Below are positions 19,772-28,614 of a stretch of DNA of 64,000 bases, piece by piece. The stretch covers positions 62,001-126,000 of the forward strand of contig NZ_JRMQ02000003.1 of assembly GCF_000762845.2 (NCBI RefSeq). The letters run 5' to 3'. The translations under genes and the position numbers were made by a program. The stretch is from Helicobacter japonicus (lineage in GTDB: Bacteria; Campylobacterota; Campylobacteria; Campylobacterales; Helicobacteraceae). How positions within the stretch are numbered: the first letter of the stretch is position 1; each line of letters opens with the position of its first letter. The notes beneath the pieces are model-generated. The model was not told where the DNA came from and ran no database searches. It saw only the letters and a list, made by a program, of their open reading frames with translations.

Positions 19772-20545
19772 TTATCTACTTATTTCGATATCATCACGAT
19801 ATATCACTTCTCGCACAATTTTACCATTTTCATCAAATTCTTTTGCTATGCCATTTTTTTTGCCATTCTTATATTCAATACTATGCCACAATGCCCCAGA
19901 TGTGTCATATATTTTCATTTCTCCCTCTTGTGTGCCATATACGAAATTCATCTCACTCCTCAAAGAGCCATTTTTTACATCAAAAAGCCGACATAAGCCG
20001 TGTAAAACTCCTCCATTGTAATATGCCTCATAAATCAATACGCCTCTTTGAGAAAAAATTTGATACAACCCCTCTCGCTTACCATCAACATAAAATGCTA
20101 CCTGTGCTAAAGCACCATCAAGATAATAAAGTGTCTCCTTACCGTGCTTAATTTTTGTTCCAGGTTTATAAGTAATCACTGCCTGATAAGTGCGTCCATC
20201 TTCTTGCACTTCTTCTTGACTTTGTTCTCCACTTATTGTTTCAAGCATACTTTGTGGATAAACACCATCATTTTTTAAATTGATCTCCTTTGGATTTGGT
20301 TGAGTATCTTTAGGTGTAGCTACTTTATTGGGTATCATATGAGATGAGAGATTGTTTTTAGATTTTATATTTGGTTGAGGTTTTACAACTTGTTTCACCT
20401 GCTTAGTTTGTTTGAGTTCTTTAGCTTCTTTAGTCTGCTTAGAAGCTTGTGCTACTGCTACTTCTTGCTCGATACAAGCACATAATCCACATAGCAACAC
20501 ACCACTTATTGCAATTTGTGTCCATTTTATATATTGCTTTCTCAT
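19772..20545 (-). CDS. MORN/YwqK-repeat putative lipoprotein (copy 1)
   Basis: A 257-residue exported protein. The signal peptide ends in GLCAC (Cys24, lipobox-like). A Lys/Gln/Ala-rich linker of about 80 residues follows, then five or so MORN-type repeats of the pattern Y-x-x-G-x-x-x-G with aromatic residues (YVDGKREGLYQIFSQRG, YNGGVLHGLCRLFD, YKNGKKNGIAKEFDENG). The start at 20545 follows AAGGAGGGGAGAA; the ATG at 20563 is upstream of this ribosome site and is rejected. Such proteins are often auto-labelled YwqK antitoxin, but nothing here indicates a toxin. It lies downstream of, and is paralogous to, the next gene, probably in one transcript. Confidence 0.75.
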   Translation of the reverse strand: MRKQYIKWTQIAISGVLLCGLCACIEQEVAVAQASKQTKEAKELKQTKQVKQVVKPQPNIKSKNNLSSHMIPNKVATPKDTQPNPKEINLKNDGVYPQSMLETISGEQSQEEVQEDGRTYQAVITYKPGTKIKHGKETLYYLDGALAQVAFYVDGKREGLYQIFSQRGVLIYEAYYNGGVLHGLCRLFDVKNGSLRSEMNFVYGTQEGEMKIYDTSGALWHSIEYKNGKKNGIAKEFDENGKIVREVIYRDDIEISR

Positions 20546-20573
20546 TTCTCCCCTCCTTACCATAGCTCATTTA

Positions 20574-21167
20574 TTAATAACACGCTTCCCAACGACAATT
20601 TTGCTCTTTTAACACAGCACCTTTTGCATCATAGTGTTTCATTGTTTTCTTTTTACCATCTTGATAAAGAGTTTCATAAGTCAAAATTCCTTGCTTATTA
20701 TACTCTATTCGTATGCCATCAAGTCTATCATCTTTATAAAAAAATTGTGCTTGCAAGATTCCATTTTCATAATATTTTTTACCTTCTCCCTCACGCTTAC
20801 CAAGGACATATTCTTGCTCACTTTGAATCTTGCCATTCTCGTAATATAATACGCGTTTTCCCTCTTCTTTGCCCTGTATATATGTGCGAGATTCTTTTAA
20901 TGTGCCATTGCTATAATAAGAGAGCACTTTACCATCATAAGCACCATTTGTATAAAATGCACTAAAAAGCAACACGCCTTGGAATGAAGTTTTTGTTTGT
21001 TTGCCACACTTTGTTGTCGTCCCTTTGCAATAATGTGTCCTAATTGTTGTTGGTGCATTTTTATCTCCTGTATAGGAGATTCTAAGGTCATATTCTACTT
21101 TATCATTCTGCTGCGCATAGAGAAACAAAGGTATCATCAAACACATCATATAGCAAACTTTCTTCAT
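20574..21167 (-). CDS. MORN/YwqK-repeat secreted protein (copy 2)
   Basis: A 197-residue protein with a cleavable signal peptide (MKKVCYMMCLMIPLFLYAQQ) and about six tandem MORN-like units, such as YTNGAYDGKVLSYYSNG, YIQGKEEGKRVLYYENG and YVLGKREGEGKKYYENG. It lacks a lipobox, so it is probably free in the periplasm or secreted, unlike its neighbour. Cys residues near the start of the mature part (YCKGTTTKCGK) and at the end (NCRWEACY) may form disulfides. AAAAAGGAG precedes the ATG. It is 43 nt downstream of murA and 28 nt upstream of copy 1. Confidence 0.75.
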   Translation of the reverse strand: MKKVCYMMCLMIPLFLYAQQNDKVEYDLRISYTGDKNAPTTIRTHYCKGTTTKCGKQTKTSFQGVLLFSAFYTNGAYDGKVLSYYSNGTLKESRTYIQGKEEGKRVLYYENGKIQSEQEYVLGKREGEGKKYYENGILQAQFFYKDDRLDGIRIEYNKQGILTYETLYQDGKKKTMKHYDAKGAVLKEQNCRWEACY

Positions 21168-21210
21168 TTTTGCTCCTTTTTAAAATCCTTATACAACTTT
21201 AGAATCTTCC

Positions 21211-22476
21211 TTAGCTCTTTAAGCGCGTAATACGCACACCAAGCTGCTGTAATTTATGTTCAATTTGTTCATAACCCCTATCAAGATGATAGATTCTATG
21301 AATATTTGTAGTTCCCTCACTTACAAGTGCTGCGATAATAAGTGCAGAGCTTGCACGCAAATCTGTTGCCATTACATCAGCTCCAACTAGCGAACTAATG
21401 CCCTTAATTGTTGCATTATTGCCTTTAAGCGAAATATCTGCACCGAGCCTTTGCAATTCACTCACGTGCATAAAGCGATTTTCAAATAATCTCTCTTCAA
21501 TCACACTAGCACCCTCACATTGTGTCGCTAGTGCCATAAACTGCGCCTGCATATCAGTAGGGAATCCGGGATATTCTGTCGTTACAATCTCAAAAGGTTT
21601 CAAATGCTTTGCTGGAAGTAAAGTGAGGCTATTTGTATCTTTAATAAAGCTAAAACCTATCTCTTCGAGTTTGTCAGTAATCGCCCTAAGATGAGCATTT
21701 TGCACTTTATGTAGTGTAATAGAAGAATTTGTAATTGCCCCTGCGCATAGATAAGTCCCAGCCTCGATTCTATCAGGTATAACTTCAATGGGTGCAAAAT
21801 CAAGCAATTCTCCACTTGTGCCATAAATGATAAGCTCATTGCTTCCAATGCCTTCAATCTTTACACCACTAGAAGATAGAATCTCACAAAGTTGCACAAC
21901 TTCTGGCTCTTTAGCAGCATTAATAATACGTGTTTTGCCGTGAGCAAGAGCTGCTGCCATAATTACATTTTCACTTCCAGTAACAGTGATTTTATCAAAG
22001 AAAATATCTGCCCCCTTTAAGCCACCTTTTGCCTCTGCGATAATATATCCACCCTCGATACGAATACTTGCACCAAGATTCTGCATAGCCTTAATATGCA
22101 AATCCACAGGACGCGCACCAATAGCACAGCCACCGGGCAAACTCACTTCACAATAACCAAAACGCGCAAGAAGCGGTCCTAGCACAAGAATAGATGCACG
22201 CATTTTACGCACAATATCATAAATTGCCCTTGTATGCACAATATGTTCAGCTTGAGAAATAAGCGCGTTATTGTCTTGCCATACTACATTGACACCTAAA
22301 TGCTCTAAAAGTTTAGCTAATGTCTTCACATCGGCAACATCGGGGAGATTGCTAATTTTCACTTCATTTTTGCTAAGTAACGTAGCTGCAAGTATAGGCA
22401 GGGCTGAATTTTTTGCACCAGAAATGCTAATACTCCCTTTCAATGAGGGACTCTTGCTTATTTGTAAATAATCCAT
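21211..22476 (-). CDS. murA: UDP-N-acetylglucosamine 1-carboxyvinyltransferase
   Basis: First committed step of peptidoglycan synthesis: transfer of enolpyruvate from PEP to UDP-GlcNAc in the cytoplasm. The 421-residue EPT-fold enzyme begins [20 protein letters not shown] and then has [15 protein letters not shown]. The active-site loop is [13 protein letters not shown] with Cys117, the residue attacked by fosfomycin. The last residues include [11 protein letters not shown]. It is followed on the same strand by the MORN genes and preceded by a small membrane protein gene, galU and slt, the order I recall for H. pylori. Confidence 0.97.
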   Translation of the reverse strand: MDYLQISKSPSLKGSISISGAKNSALPILAATLLSKNEVKISNLPDVADVKTLAKLLEHLGVNVVWQDNNALISQAEHIVHTRAIYDIVRKMRASILVLGPLLARFGYCEVSLPGGCAIGARPVDLHIKAMQNLGASIRIEGGYIIAEAKGGLKGADIFFDKITVTGSENVIMAAALAHGKTRIINAAKEPEVVQLCEILSSSGVKIEGIGSNELIIYGTSGELLDFAPIEVIPDRIEAGTYLCAGAITNSSITLHKVQNAHLRAITDKLEEIGFSFIKDTNSLTLLPAKHLKPFEIVTTEYPGFPTDMQAQFMALATQCEGASVIEERLFENRFMHVSELQRLGADISLKGNNATIKGISSLVGADVMATDLRASSALIIAALVSEGTTNIHRIYHLDRGYEQIEHKLQQLGVRITRLKS

Positions 22477-22485
22477 AATAATCCT

Positions 22486-22896
22486 TTATTTATTGTTTTC
22501 GCGTTTTTGTAAGGCTTTACCAATAGCTTCTTTAATACTTGCTTTGCTTTCTGGATTGGCACTTTCGAGCTTATCTTGAAAATTTACCACTTCATCAACT
22601 TCCATAAGATTCATATTTGCAGCAAATCGAGAAATAATATCAAGCCATAAATTATAATCCTCTGCATCTTTTGAATAATTCTTAAAATTACTCAAAAAAT
22701 CTTCAAGCAATACTTTAAGCTTTGCCTTATCATTGATATTTTGGTTAATTTCATCTGAAATATTTTTCAAGCGATTTTCTGCGACTTCGACTTTCTCCGT
22801 ATCAAGCGCAATGGCAAAAAGCCCAGCAAAAATGATAGGCAAGCATAACAAAAAAAAGAGTAACCACCAAATGATATAAAAACTAAGATTAAACAT
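22486..22896 (-). CDS. Small single-pass membrane protein, function unknown
   Basis: A 136-residue protein with one N-terminal membrane helix (about residues 5-30, WWLLFFLLCLPIIFAGLFAI) and a charged, helical remainder rich in Lys, Glu and Asn. The helical part may form a coiled coil in the cytoplasm or periplasm. Its start overlaps the galU stop as TAATG, so translation is coupled. It occupies the slot held by an uncharacterised gene between galU and murA in H. pylori, which suggests a conserved Helicobacter family; the job is unknown, perhaps in envelope synthesis by association. Confidence 0.7.
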   Translation of the reverse strand: MFNLSFYIIWWLLFFLLCLPIIFAGLFAIALDTEKVEVAENRLKNISDEINQNINDKAKLKVLLEDFLSNFKNYSKDAEDYNLWLDIISRFAANMNLMEVDEVVNFQDKLESANPESKASIKEAIGKALQKRENNK

Positions 22897-23720
22897 TAGT
22901 GTTTTGATTGCTCATAAAATTCAATAGTAGCTTTAACATAGCCATCAAGACTCCCACAATCATATCTCTTGCCTTGAAATTTATAAGCTAAAACACCCTT
23001 TCTTTTAGCTTGTTCTAAAAGTGCGTCTGTGATTTGTATCTCACCTTTTTTACCCGGCTTTGTTACTCGCAAAATATCAAAAATATCAGGTGTAAGAATA
23101 TAGCGTCCAATAATAGCAAGATTGCTTGGAGCTTGCTCTACACTTGGTTTTTCAATCATATTATTCACACGATATACACAAGATTCTATTTCTTCACCCT
23201 GTATAATGCCGTATTTATCAACTTCCGTGCGTTCTACTTCTTCTATGGCAACAATAGAGCAGCGATATTTCTTATAGAGTGCTACCATTTGGCTAAGCAC
23301 ACCCTGCCCTTTTGTATTTATACATAAGTCATCGGCAAGCACGACAGCAAATGCTTCATTACCTATCAATGTTTCACCTGTAAGAATGGCGTGTCCCAAA
23401 CCCTTCATTTCATTTTGTCTTGTATAAGAAAAAGTGCAAGAATCCGTTATTCTCCTCACACTTGTCAAAAGCTTTTCTTTATCTGTGCCCGAAATTTGAT
23501 GTTCTAGTTCATAATTAATATCAAAATGATCCTCAATGGCACGTTTTCCGCGTCCTGTTACAATCCCTATTTCACGGCAACCTGCCTCAAGGGCTTCCTC
23601 CACACCATATTGAATCAGTGGTTTTGTAAGTATAGGGAGCATTTCTTTTGGCATAGCTTTTGTTGCAGGTAAAAATCGTGTGCCATATCCTGCCGCAGGA
23701 AATAGACATTTATGTATCAT
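22896..23720 (-). CDS. galU: UTP-glucose-1-phosphate uridylyltransferase
   Basis: Makes UDP-glucose for LPS and other glycans. The 274-residue nucleotidyltransferase has the signature GYGTRFLPATKAMPKEML, then PLIQYGVEEALEAG, and the catalytic VLADDLC segment. The C-terminus (GKRYDCGSLDGYVKA) is typical. A ribosome site AAGGAG precedes the ATG, and the stop overlaps the next start (TAATG). It lies in the slt-galU-murA cluster. Confidence 0.95.
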   Translation of the reverse strand: MIHKCLFPAAGYGTRFLPATKAMPKEMLPILTKPLIQYGVEEALEAGCREIGIVTGRGKRAIEDHFDINYELEHQISGTDKEKLLTSVRRITDSCTFSYTRQNEMKGLGHAILTGETLIGNEAFAVVLADDLCINTKGQGVLSQMVALYKKYRCSIVAIEEVERTEVDKYGIIQGEEIESCVYRVNNMIEKPSVEQAPSNLAIIGRYILTPDIFDILRVTKPGKKGEIQITDALLEQAKRKGVLAYKFQGKRYDCGSLDGYVKATIEFYEQSKH

Positions 23721-23729
23721 AAAATCTCC

Positions 23730-25361
23730 TTAATTCACAAGTGTATCCTTGAGATATTCTTCAAGATTGATATGATTCCCAAAACTCTCTTGATAAACAA
23801 TATAATTTGCCAAAACTCTTAAACCATAATCACGAGATTCCTTATATGGAATAAGCTCCATAGAAAGCCACGGCTCATAATTGCGTTTTTTAAGAAAAAG
23901 TGTTTTATTCTTGAGTGTGCGTCTTAAAAATCCAGGTCCGCCATTATATGCATAGGACACAAAAAGTTTATGTTTAAACTCACGTGCCAAATCGTTCAAA
24001 TAAAAAGTTCCAAATTCAAGGGCAATCACAGGATTAAACATATCCTCTAGCTCCACATTTTCACGTTTTAGACTTTTAGCAAAAGGAGCGACATTAAAAG
24101 GCATAATCTGCATCATACCGAGCGCGTAAGAAGTTGAAACAAGTGCAGGCAAAAGCATACTTTCTTGTTTGGCAATTGCATAAGTAAAGGCTTTTTCTTC
24201 ATCATTTTTCCAAGCAATCTTATCGCTAAAAGGCGTTACAAAATAGTGAATCTTAAATTTATTCATTTGGTTTAATATGTAAGCAAGATGTGCGGTTGTA
24301 TCTTTGTAAGCAAAATGTTTGCTTAAATCTTTCAAATCTTTTTCATTTTTTACCTGTGCTAAATTTTCCTTAAGAATCTGCCACTGAAATGGGTCTTTAA
24401 TATCAAATTTAGGTGCCTTATCTGATAGCTTACCCAAATCTGTTACGACCTTATAACTAGGATTCACATTGAGTTTTTGATGAGCATAAATTGTATATAG
24501 GTCTATATTTGTGCTTTGTGAAAGCTCTTCAAGCACCTGTTGGTCGTGGCTTAAAAAATATTGCCATAGTAATGAGCGATTTTTTTGCATAGGTGTGGTT
24601 GCTTTTGTCTTGGCTAACTGAAAATACTTGAGTGCTGCTTTTTGTTGATTATGCAAAATTTCATTTAAACCAAGCATAAAAAGTGTGTAAGAATCTGTGC
24701 CTGTAATATTTGCACCTACAAGAGATTTTTTAAATTTATTAAAACTTTTATCGTGTGTAACAATAATGCCTTGAATCATAGCATTAAAGGCTTGATTATT
24801 CTCATCAGCAAGTTTTTTAAGTGCTTGAGGTTTAATATCTTGATTAAGAATCTGTGTGCGTTGATTTGCTCTTAGTGCGCGATAAATAGCCGCAAAAGTT
24901 TGTGCATCACTTTTAAGCATACCTGTGAGAATATTAGGACCACTTAGAATCTCAATACGTTTTTTAAAAGCACTATCATTTTGGAATTTCTTGAGCAAAA
25001 AATCTTTATTTTTTTGTGGCATAGAGGGAATATTAGCAAGATTTAATCCCGACTTAATACACGCAATATCTTGAGTTTTTAACTTCTCAAAACTTAGACG
25101 TTGGCAGTAGAGATTGCGAGGAAGCTCATCTACCTTTCCCTTAGCACTCATTAAGCTGTTAAGTTTTGCAGTTTTGCGGAAAATGAGATCATAAGCCTTC
25201 AATGCATCTTGAAGGCTTGTCTGCTCATCACTTAGAAACTGCCAAATATAAAAATCTCTTGCCAAACCTTTGGGTTTAGATTCTAAAAATTCAAGTGTAA
25301 TTTTTGTATGTGCAAAAGCAATACTAGAAAGCAAAAAATATAAAATACAGATTCTTCTCAT
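23730..25361 (-). CDS. slt: Soluble lytic murein transglycosylase
   Basis: Cleaves glycan strands of peptidoglycan in the periplasm, forming anhydro ends. The 543-residue protein has a signal peptide (MRRICILYFLLSSIAFAHT), a long alpha-helical superhelical part (about 25-380), and a C-terminal goose-lysozyme-like domain. Catalytic Glu400 lies in AIAKQESMLLPAL, and ALGMMQIMPFN and FVSYAYNGGPGFL are the accompanying family motifs. It is the third gene from the start of the gltX2-yggT-slt-galU chain, with gaps of 9 nt on either side. Confidence 0.93.
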   Translation of the reverse strand: MRRICILYFLLSSIAFAHTKITLEFLESKPKGLARDFYIWQFLSDEQTSLQDALKAYDLIFRKTAKLNSLMSAKGKVDELPRNLYCQRLSFEKLKTQDIACIKSGLNLANIPSMPQKNKDFLLKKFQNDSAFKKRIEILSGPNILTGMLKSDAQTFAAIYRALRANQRTQILNQDIKPQALKKLADENNQAFNAMIQGIIVTHDKSFNKFKKSLVGANITGTDSYTLFMLGLNEILHNQQKAALKYFQLAKTKATTPMQKNRSLLWQYFLSHDQQVLEELSQSTNIDLYTIYAHQKLNVNPSYKVVTDLGKLSDKAPKFDIKDPFQWQILKENLAQVKNEKDLKDLSKHFAYKDTTAHLAYILNQMNKFKIHYFVTPFSDKIAWKNDEEKAFTYAIAKQESMLLPALVSTSYALGMMQIMPFNVAPFAKSLKRENVELEDMFNPVIALEFGTFYLNDLAREFKHKLFVSYAYNGGPGFLRRTLKNKTLFLKKRNYEPWLSMELIPYKESRDYGLRVLANYIVYQESFGNHINLEEYLKDTLVN

Positions 25362-25370
25362 CTCTCATTC

Positions 25371-25688
25371 TCACATCTGTAAAGTATGTGCATATTGCAT
25401 AAGAATCTGCACGAGGAATAAATCAATAAATTTCAACGCTACCGCTACAATCAAAGGTGAAAGATCGATACCACTTATCGTTGTAGGCATAAAATGACGC
25501 AATTTTGCATAAAGTGGTTGAGTGAGGCGATTGAGTATTTGCACAATAGGATTATAAGGGTCAGGGCGCACCCAACTAATCAATGCAGCAAAAACAATTA
25601 TCCATATATACAAATTAATAAGCATACTTAGCAAAGTCGCAACTGCTTGCAAAAAAGTGCCTATGACCATATTTCTCCCCCACTTCAT
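25371..25688 (-). CDS. YggT-family membrane protein
   Basis: A 105-residue protein with two hydrophobic helices separated by the family motif RPDPYNPIVQILNRLTQPL. YggT proteins are inner-membrane proteins of uncertain role, linked to osmotic tolerance and cell division in other bacteria. The ATG at 25688 overlaps the gltX stop (ATGA); a second ATG at 25670 follows GTGGGGGAG and gives MVIGTFLQAVAT, which fits the family N-terminus better. Either start could be used. Confidence 0.85.
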   Translation of the reverse strand: MKWGRNMVIGTFLQAVATLLSMLINLYIWIIVFAALISWVRPDPYNPIVQILNRLTQPLYAKLRHFMPTTISGIDLSPLIVAVALKFIDLFLVQILMQYAHTLQM

Positions 25689-27040
25689 TCTGCTAATGAA
25701 AGCTTAGAATAATCTTGTGAATCTAAGGTAACAATATCCCGTAAGAAAAAACGCAAATATGGATAGATCTCACTTAGCTCTAAGCCGTGAGTAGAGCCTG
25801 TAAGCAAGATTCGTAAAGGCTTAAAGAATCTTTTTCCTTTTAAATTGCTTTTTTGCAAAAGTGCTTTTTTTAAGCTTTCATAATCTTTTAAATCCTCACT
25901 ATAAGATTCTATCATCTCACGCAAATGAGTGTAAAGCACAATACACTCTTGTTCAAAACTCTCATTATTTTCTTGCTGTGTGATACATTTTGGTGTAAAA
26001 ATGCCATCTATTTTTGTCCTAATTTCATTGAGTGTGCTTGCCTCTTGCAAATAGAGTTTTGCTAAAGCCCCAATAGAGGAATCTTTGCTATTAAGCAAAA
26101 GGGCGAATTCTTGCTCATTAAGCATTTTAAGATGTTCTCTATTTAAAAAACGAAGTCTTTTAATATCAAATTTTACAGGTGATTTGGCTATATTTTTAAT
26201 ATCAAACCATTCATAAGAATCTTGAAGTTTGAAAATTTCTGTAGGCGTGCGATTCCCCATCGAAATAAGATAATTCATAATAGCTTGAGGTAAAAATCCC
26301 TCTTCTAGTAACCAAGCTACTGATGAAGCACTATCGCGCTTACTCATTTTGCTTCCACTTTCTCCAAGTATAATCGGTAAATGTGCGTATCCTAGCACTT
26401 TATCATAGCCTAATGCACGATGAATAAGAATCTGACGAGGTGTATTGCTCACGTGGTCTTCACCACGCACAATAAAACTCACATCATAAAGCATATCATC
26501 AACCGCACAAGCAAAATTATACGTGGGGATTCCATCTTCTTTGAGAATCACAAAACTATCAATCTCGTGTGCTTCAAATCTCACTTCACCCTTAATAGAA
26601 TCTTCAAAGCTAATAGCACTCTTTGCTCCACGAATACGCACCACAGGTTTATGATTACTTGTTTTTTCAATCTCTGCCCAAGAATCATCATAGCGAAAAG
26701 GCTTTCTCTGCTCTTTTGCTTCAAGTCGTTTAGATTCTAAAAACTCCTTAGAACAATAACAATAAAAGGCTAAATCTTTAGAAATAAGATACTCTGCAAG
26801 CTGACGATGTTTATCAAAATTATCACTCTGATACACAAGATTATCCCATAGCAATCCAAAAAGATTAAGCAAAGCTAGAATCTCTTTGTCCTTGCCCTCA
26901 ATATTGCGTAGAATATCTGTATCCTCAATACGAATTAAAAACTTTTGATTTGTTTGCTTGGCAATAATATAATTAAAAATAGCAGCTCGCAAATTACCAA
27001 TATGCATATCACCTGTAGGTGAAGGAGCAAAACGTAGCAT
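25685..27040 (-). CDS. gltX2: Second glutamyl-tRNA synthetase (GltX2 type)
   Basis: A class I synthetase of 451 residues with FAPSPTGDMHIGNLR (HIGH-type at 13-16) and KMSKRDSASS. Helicobacters carry two GluRS; the H. pylori protein at this same locus (next to yggT and slt) is the non-canonical GltX2 that charges tRNA-Gln with glutamate for later amidation by GatCAB. Sequence and synteny both point to that paralogue. Which tRNA it charges is inferred from family knowledge, not visible here. It overlaps the FliS co-chaperone-like gene by 1 nt at its start. Confidence 0.9.
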   Translation of the reverse strand: MLRFAPSPTGDMHIGNLRAAIFNYIIAKQTNQKFLIRIEDTDILRNIEGKDKEILALLNLFGLLWDNLVYQSDNFDKHRQLAEYLISKDLAFYCYCSKEFLESKRLEAKEQRKPFRYDDSWAEIEKTSNHKPVVRIRGAKSAISFEDSIKGEVRFEAHEIDSFVILKEDGIPTYNFACAVDDMLYDVSFIVRGEDHVSNTPRQILIHRALGYDKVLGYAHLPIILGESGSKMSKRDSASSVAWLLEEGFLPQAIMNYLISMGNRTPTEIFKLQDSYEWFDIKNIAKSPVKFDIKRLRFLNREHLKMLNEQEFALLLNSKDSSIGALAKLYLQEASTLNEIRTKIDGIFTPKCITQQENNESFEQECIVLYTHLREMIESYSEDLKDYESLKKALLQKSNLKGKRFFKPLRILLTGSTHGLELSEIYPYLRFFLRDIVTLDSQDYSKLSLAE

Positions 27041-27564
27041 TACTTCCCTTTAAGCATTTGTGCAAATTGAGCAGGATTAAAGGCTGGTGGATTTGGCTCT
27101 GTGAGTGTTTCACTCAATGCAAGCAACATTTGGCTAATTTCTTGCAATTTTTCTTCCACATAAGATATAACAGGATTCATATCGATTTCTTGAAACTCTA
27201 CAGAATCTGCACTTCCTGTATCCTTACAAAGTGGCAAGGGATTTTCCACAACAAAAGTATAAGTTATGCCATTTAAGGTTGTATCTAAACGCGTATCAAA
27301 AAGCTCTATACCCATAAATGACGCATTATTTATGACTTCTTGCACACTTGCTTTGATATTGCATACATCTTGTATAGTAGTATCTTTGGCAATTTTTAGA
27401 ATCTTCCTCAAAGCCACAGAAGCACTTTGTAACGCACCTATAAACTCATTTGCACCTTTAATATCTTCTCCAAATTTATGGATAGCATTTTTTGTATAAG
27501 CCTCGCTAGGTGCGTCAAAATGCGCTCCTATGTGTTTTTGAAATGTAGATAACATATCTTGCAT
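27040..27564 (-). CDS. Probable FliS export co-chaperone (HP1076-like)
   Basis: A 174-residue, helix-rich, acidic protein without signal or membrane helices. The segment FIGALQSASVALRKILKIA together with the ASFMGIELFD stretch resembles flagellin-like helices and the H. pylori FliS-binding co-chaperone HP1076, which helps flagellin export. The assignment rests on pattern memory. The upstream sequence contains TGGAATAAAAGGTGCT at 27605-27620 (minus strand), a GG-N10-GC match to a sigma-54 promoter, which would suit a flagellar gene. The gene directly precedes gltX2 with a 1-nt overlap, so gltX2 may be co-transcribed. Confidence 0.5.
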   Translation of the reverse strand: MQDMLSTFQKHIGAHFDAPSEAYTKNAIHKFGEDIKGANEFIGALQSASVALRKILKIAKDTTIQDVCNIKASVQEVINNASFMGIELFDTRLDTTLNGITYTFVVENPLPLCKDTGSADSVEFQEIDMNPVISYVEEKLQEISQMLLALSETLTEPNPPAFNPAQFAQMLKGK

Positions 27565-27604
27565 AACTTACCTCATCAATATTGGCATTTTCTTTAAACC
27601 CTCA

Positions 27605-27620
27605 AGCACCTTTTATTCCA
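27605..27620 (-). promoter_or_regulatory. Candidate sigma-54 (RpoN) promoter
   Basis: The minus strand reads TGGAATAAAAGGTGCT: GG and GC dinucleotides separated by exactly 10 nt, 41 nt before the start of the FliS co-chaperone-like gene. The match to TGGCAC-N5-TTGCW is partial. Confidence 0.4.
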
Positions 27621-27710
27621 TTTAGTTTATATATTTATATACTTAGCAAAATGAGATACATATCATAAAATGTCTGTAACTAAACAAGACTAAAACAAAG
27701 TAAAAAAAGA

Positions 27711-28050
27711 AAAGGCATAGCGATAAGCCGAGTTCTGTCGTGGGTGGCTATTTATCTGGGATATGTTTTACAACATACCTCAAGCGAAGAGTTATTATTT
27801 TAAGACTTTAACCATACTCTTCTTGCTACGAATTGGGTTTACATAGGCATTCTGCATTGCTGCAAAATCGGTAGGCTCTTACCCTACCTTTTCACCCTTA
27901 CTCTTAATAGAATCTAAAAAACTATAAAAGCGGTTATTTTCTGTTGCACTTTCCCTTAGGTTACCCTAGCCATTTGTTAAATGGAATCCTGTCTTAGTAG
28001 CTCGGACTTTCCTCTTTTGTATATCAAAAGCAACCACCTACTATGCCTAA
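27711..28050 (-). ncRNA. rnpB: RNase P RNA
   Basis: Catalytic RNA that matures tRNA 5' ends. Reading the minus strand, the 5' part has GAGGAAAGTCCGAGC near 28000, the middle has GGTAGGGTAAGAGCCTACCG near 27880 (the universally conserved J11/12 region), and the 3' part has AACTCGGCTTATCGC. The ends pair as helix P1: AGGCATAG (28048-28041) with CTATGCCT (27720-27713). The length of about 340 nt is normal for bacteria. A T-rich run follows the 3' end. The extended -10 box at 28057-28062 sets the start near 28050. Confidence 0.95.
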
Positions 28051-28056
28051 GCAGAA

Positions 28057-28062
28057 ATTATA
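28057..28062 (-). promoter_or_regulatory. -10 box of rnpB
   Basis: TATAAT on the minus strand within TGCTATAAT (extended -10), about 7 nt before the predicted RNA 5' end. Confidence 0.7.
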
Positions 28063-28073
28063 GCAAATTTTGT

Positions 28074-28079
28074 TATAAT
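28074..28079 (+). promoter_or_regulatory. -10 box of the MarR-family gene
   Basis: TATAAT on the plus strand, 12 bp from the divergent rnpB -10 box. It overlaps the first in-frame ATG (28078), so translation must start further down, at 28129. Confidence 0.6.
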
Positions 28080-28128
28080 GGATACTTATCTCAAATTAAA
28101 CTTATCTCAAAAAAAGGATTACATTTTA

Positions 28129-28614
28129 ATGAACACACAACATTTTATCGGGCATCAAGTCGGGGAAACAGCACGATATTTACAAATGTTTTTTGTTAAT
28201 GAATTAAAAACCTATCAACTTAGCTTTGAGCAAGGGGTGATTCTCCTTATAGTATCAGAAAATCCACAAACCTGCATCAGTCAGATTGCCAAAGGACTAA
28301 ATAAAAATAAAGCAACCATTTCTCGTGAAGTCAATTCTCTTGTTAAAAAAGGATTCTGTATTAAAAATCAAACATCTAGCAATCAACGCACTCTATCCCT
28401 TATTCTTACTGCAAGTGGTAAAGAAGCTGCTTCATATATCAAAGAAATAGTTAAAAAAACAGAAGAATTACTCCTTGCTCAATGCTCTAAAGAAGAGATT
28501 GAAGTTTGCTTTAATGTGCTCCACCGCATACGTCTCACACTACAATCAAGCTCTAAAAAGTATAAATTAACGGGGGGGGGGGCAGATTCTATTTCCTTAA
28601 AATGCAATAATTAG
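28129..28614 (+). CDS. MarR-family transcriptional regulator with a G11 tract near its 3' end
   Basis: A 161-residue winged-helix regulator. The HTH is CISQIAKGLNKNKATISREV, followed by VNSLVKKGFCIKNQ and the wing SSNQRTLSLILTASGKE; dimerisation helices flank it. The ligand and targets are unknown. I start at 28129 because AAAAAGGAT stands upstream and the earlier ATG lies in a promoter box. Eleven consecutive G (28572-28582) encode LTGGGAD near the C-terminus. Changes in length would replace the last 8-13 residues but leave the DNA-binding part intact. The stop overlaps the stop of the convergent DASS transporter gene by 3 nt. Confidence 0.85.
   Translation: MNTQHFIGHQVGETARYLQMFFVNELKTYQLSFEQGVILLIVSENPQTCISQIAKGLNKNKATISREVNSLVKKGFCIKNQTSSNQRTLSLILTASGKEAASYIKEIVKKTEELLLAQCSKEEIEVCFNVLHRIRLTLQSSSKKYKLTGGGADSISLKCNN
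28572..28582 (+). repeat. Homopolymeric G11 tract (possible phase-variation site)
   Basis: Eleven G inside the MarR gene. With 10 G the protein ends TGGGQILFP, with 12 G it ends GGGGRFYFLKMQ. Tracts of this length slip readily in Helicobacter. Confidence 0.85.

Noticed and set aside
19772-21167. YwqK-type antitoxin of a toxin-antitoxin pair
   Set aside because: Both proteins are exported and no toxin gene is nearby; the label would come only from repeat similarity.
28078-28128. Upstream ATG adding 17 residues to the MarR regulator
   Set aside because: The ATG overlaps the TATAAT box at 28074-28079, and a ribosome site stands before the later ATG at 28129.
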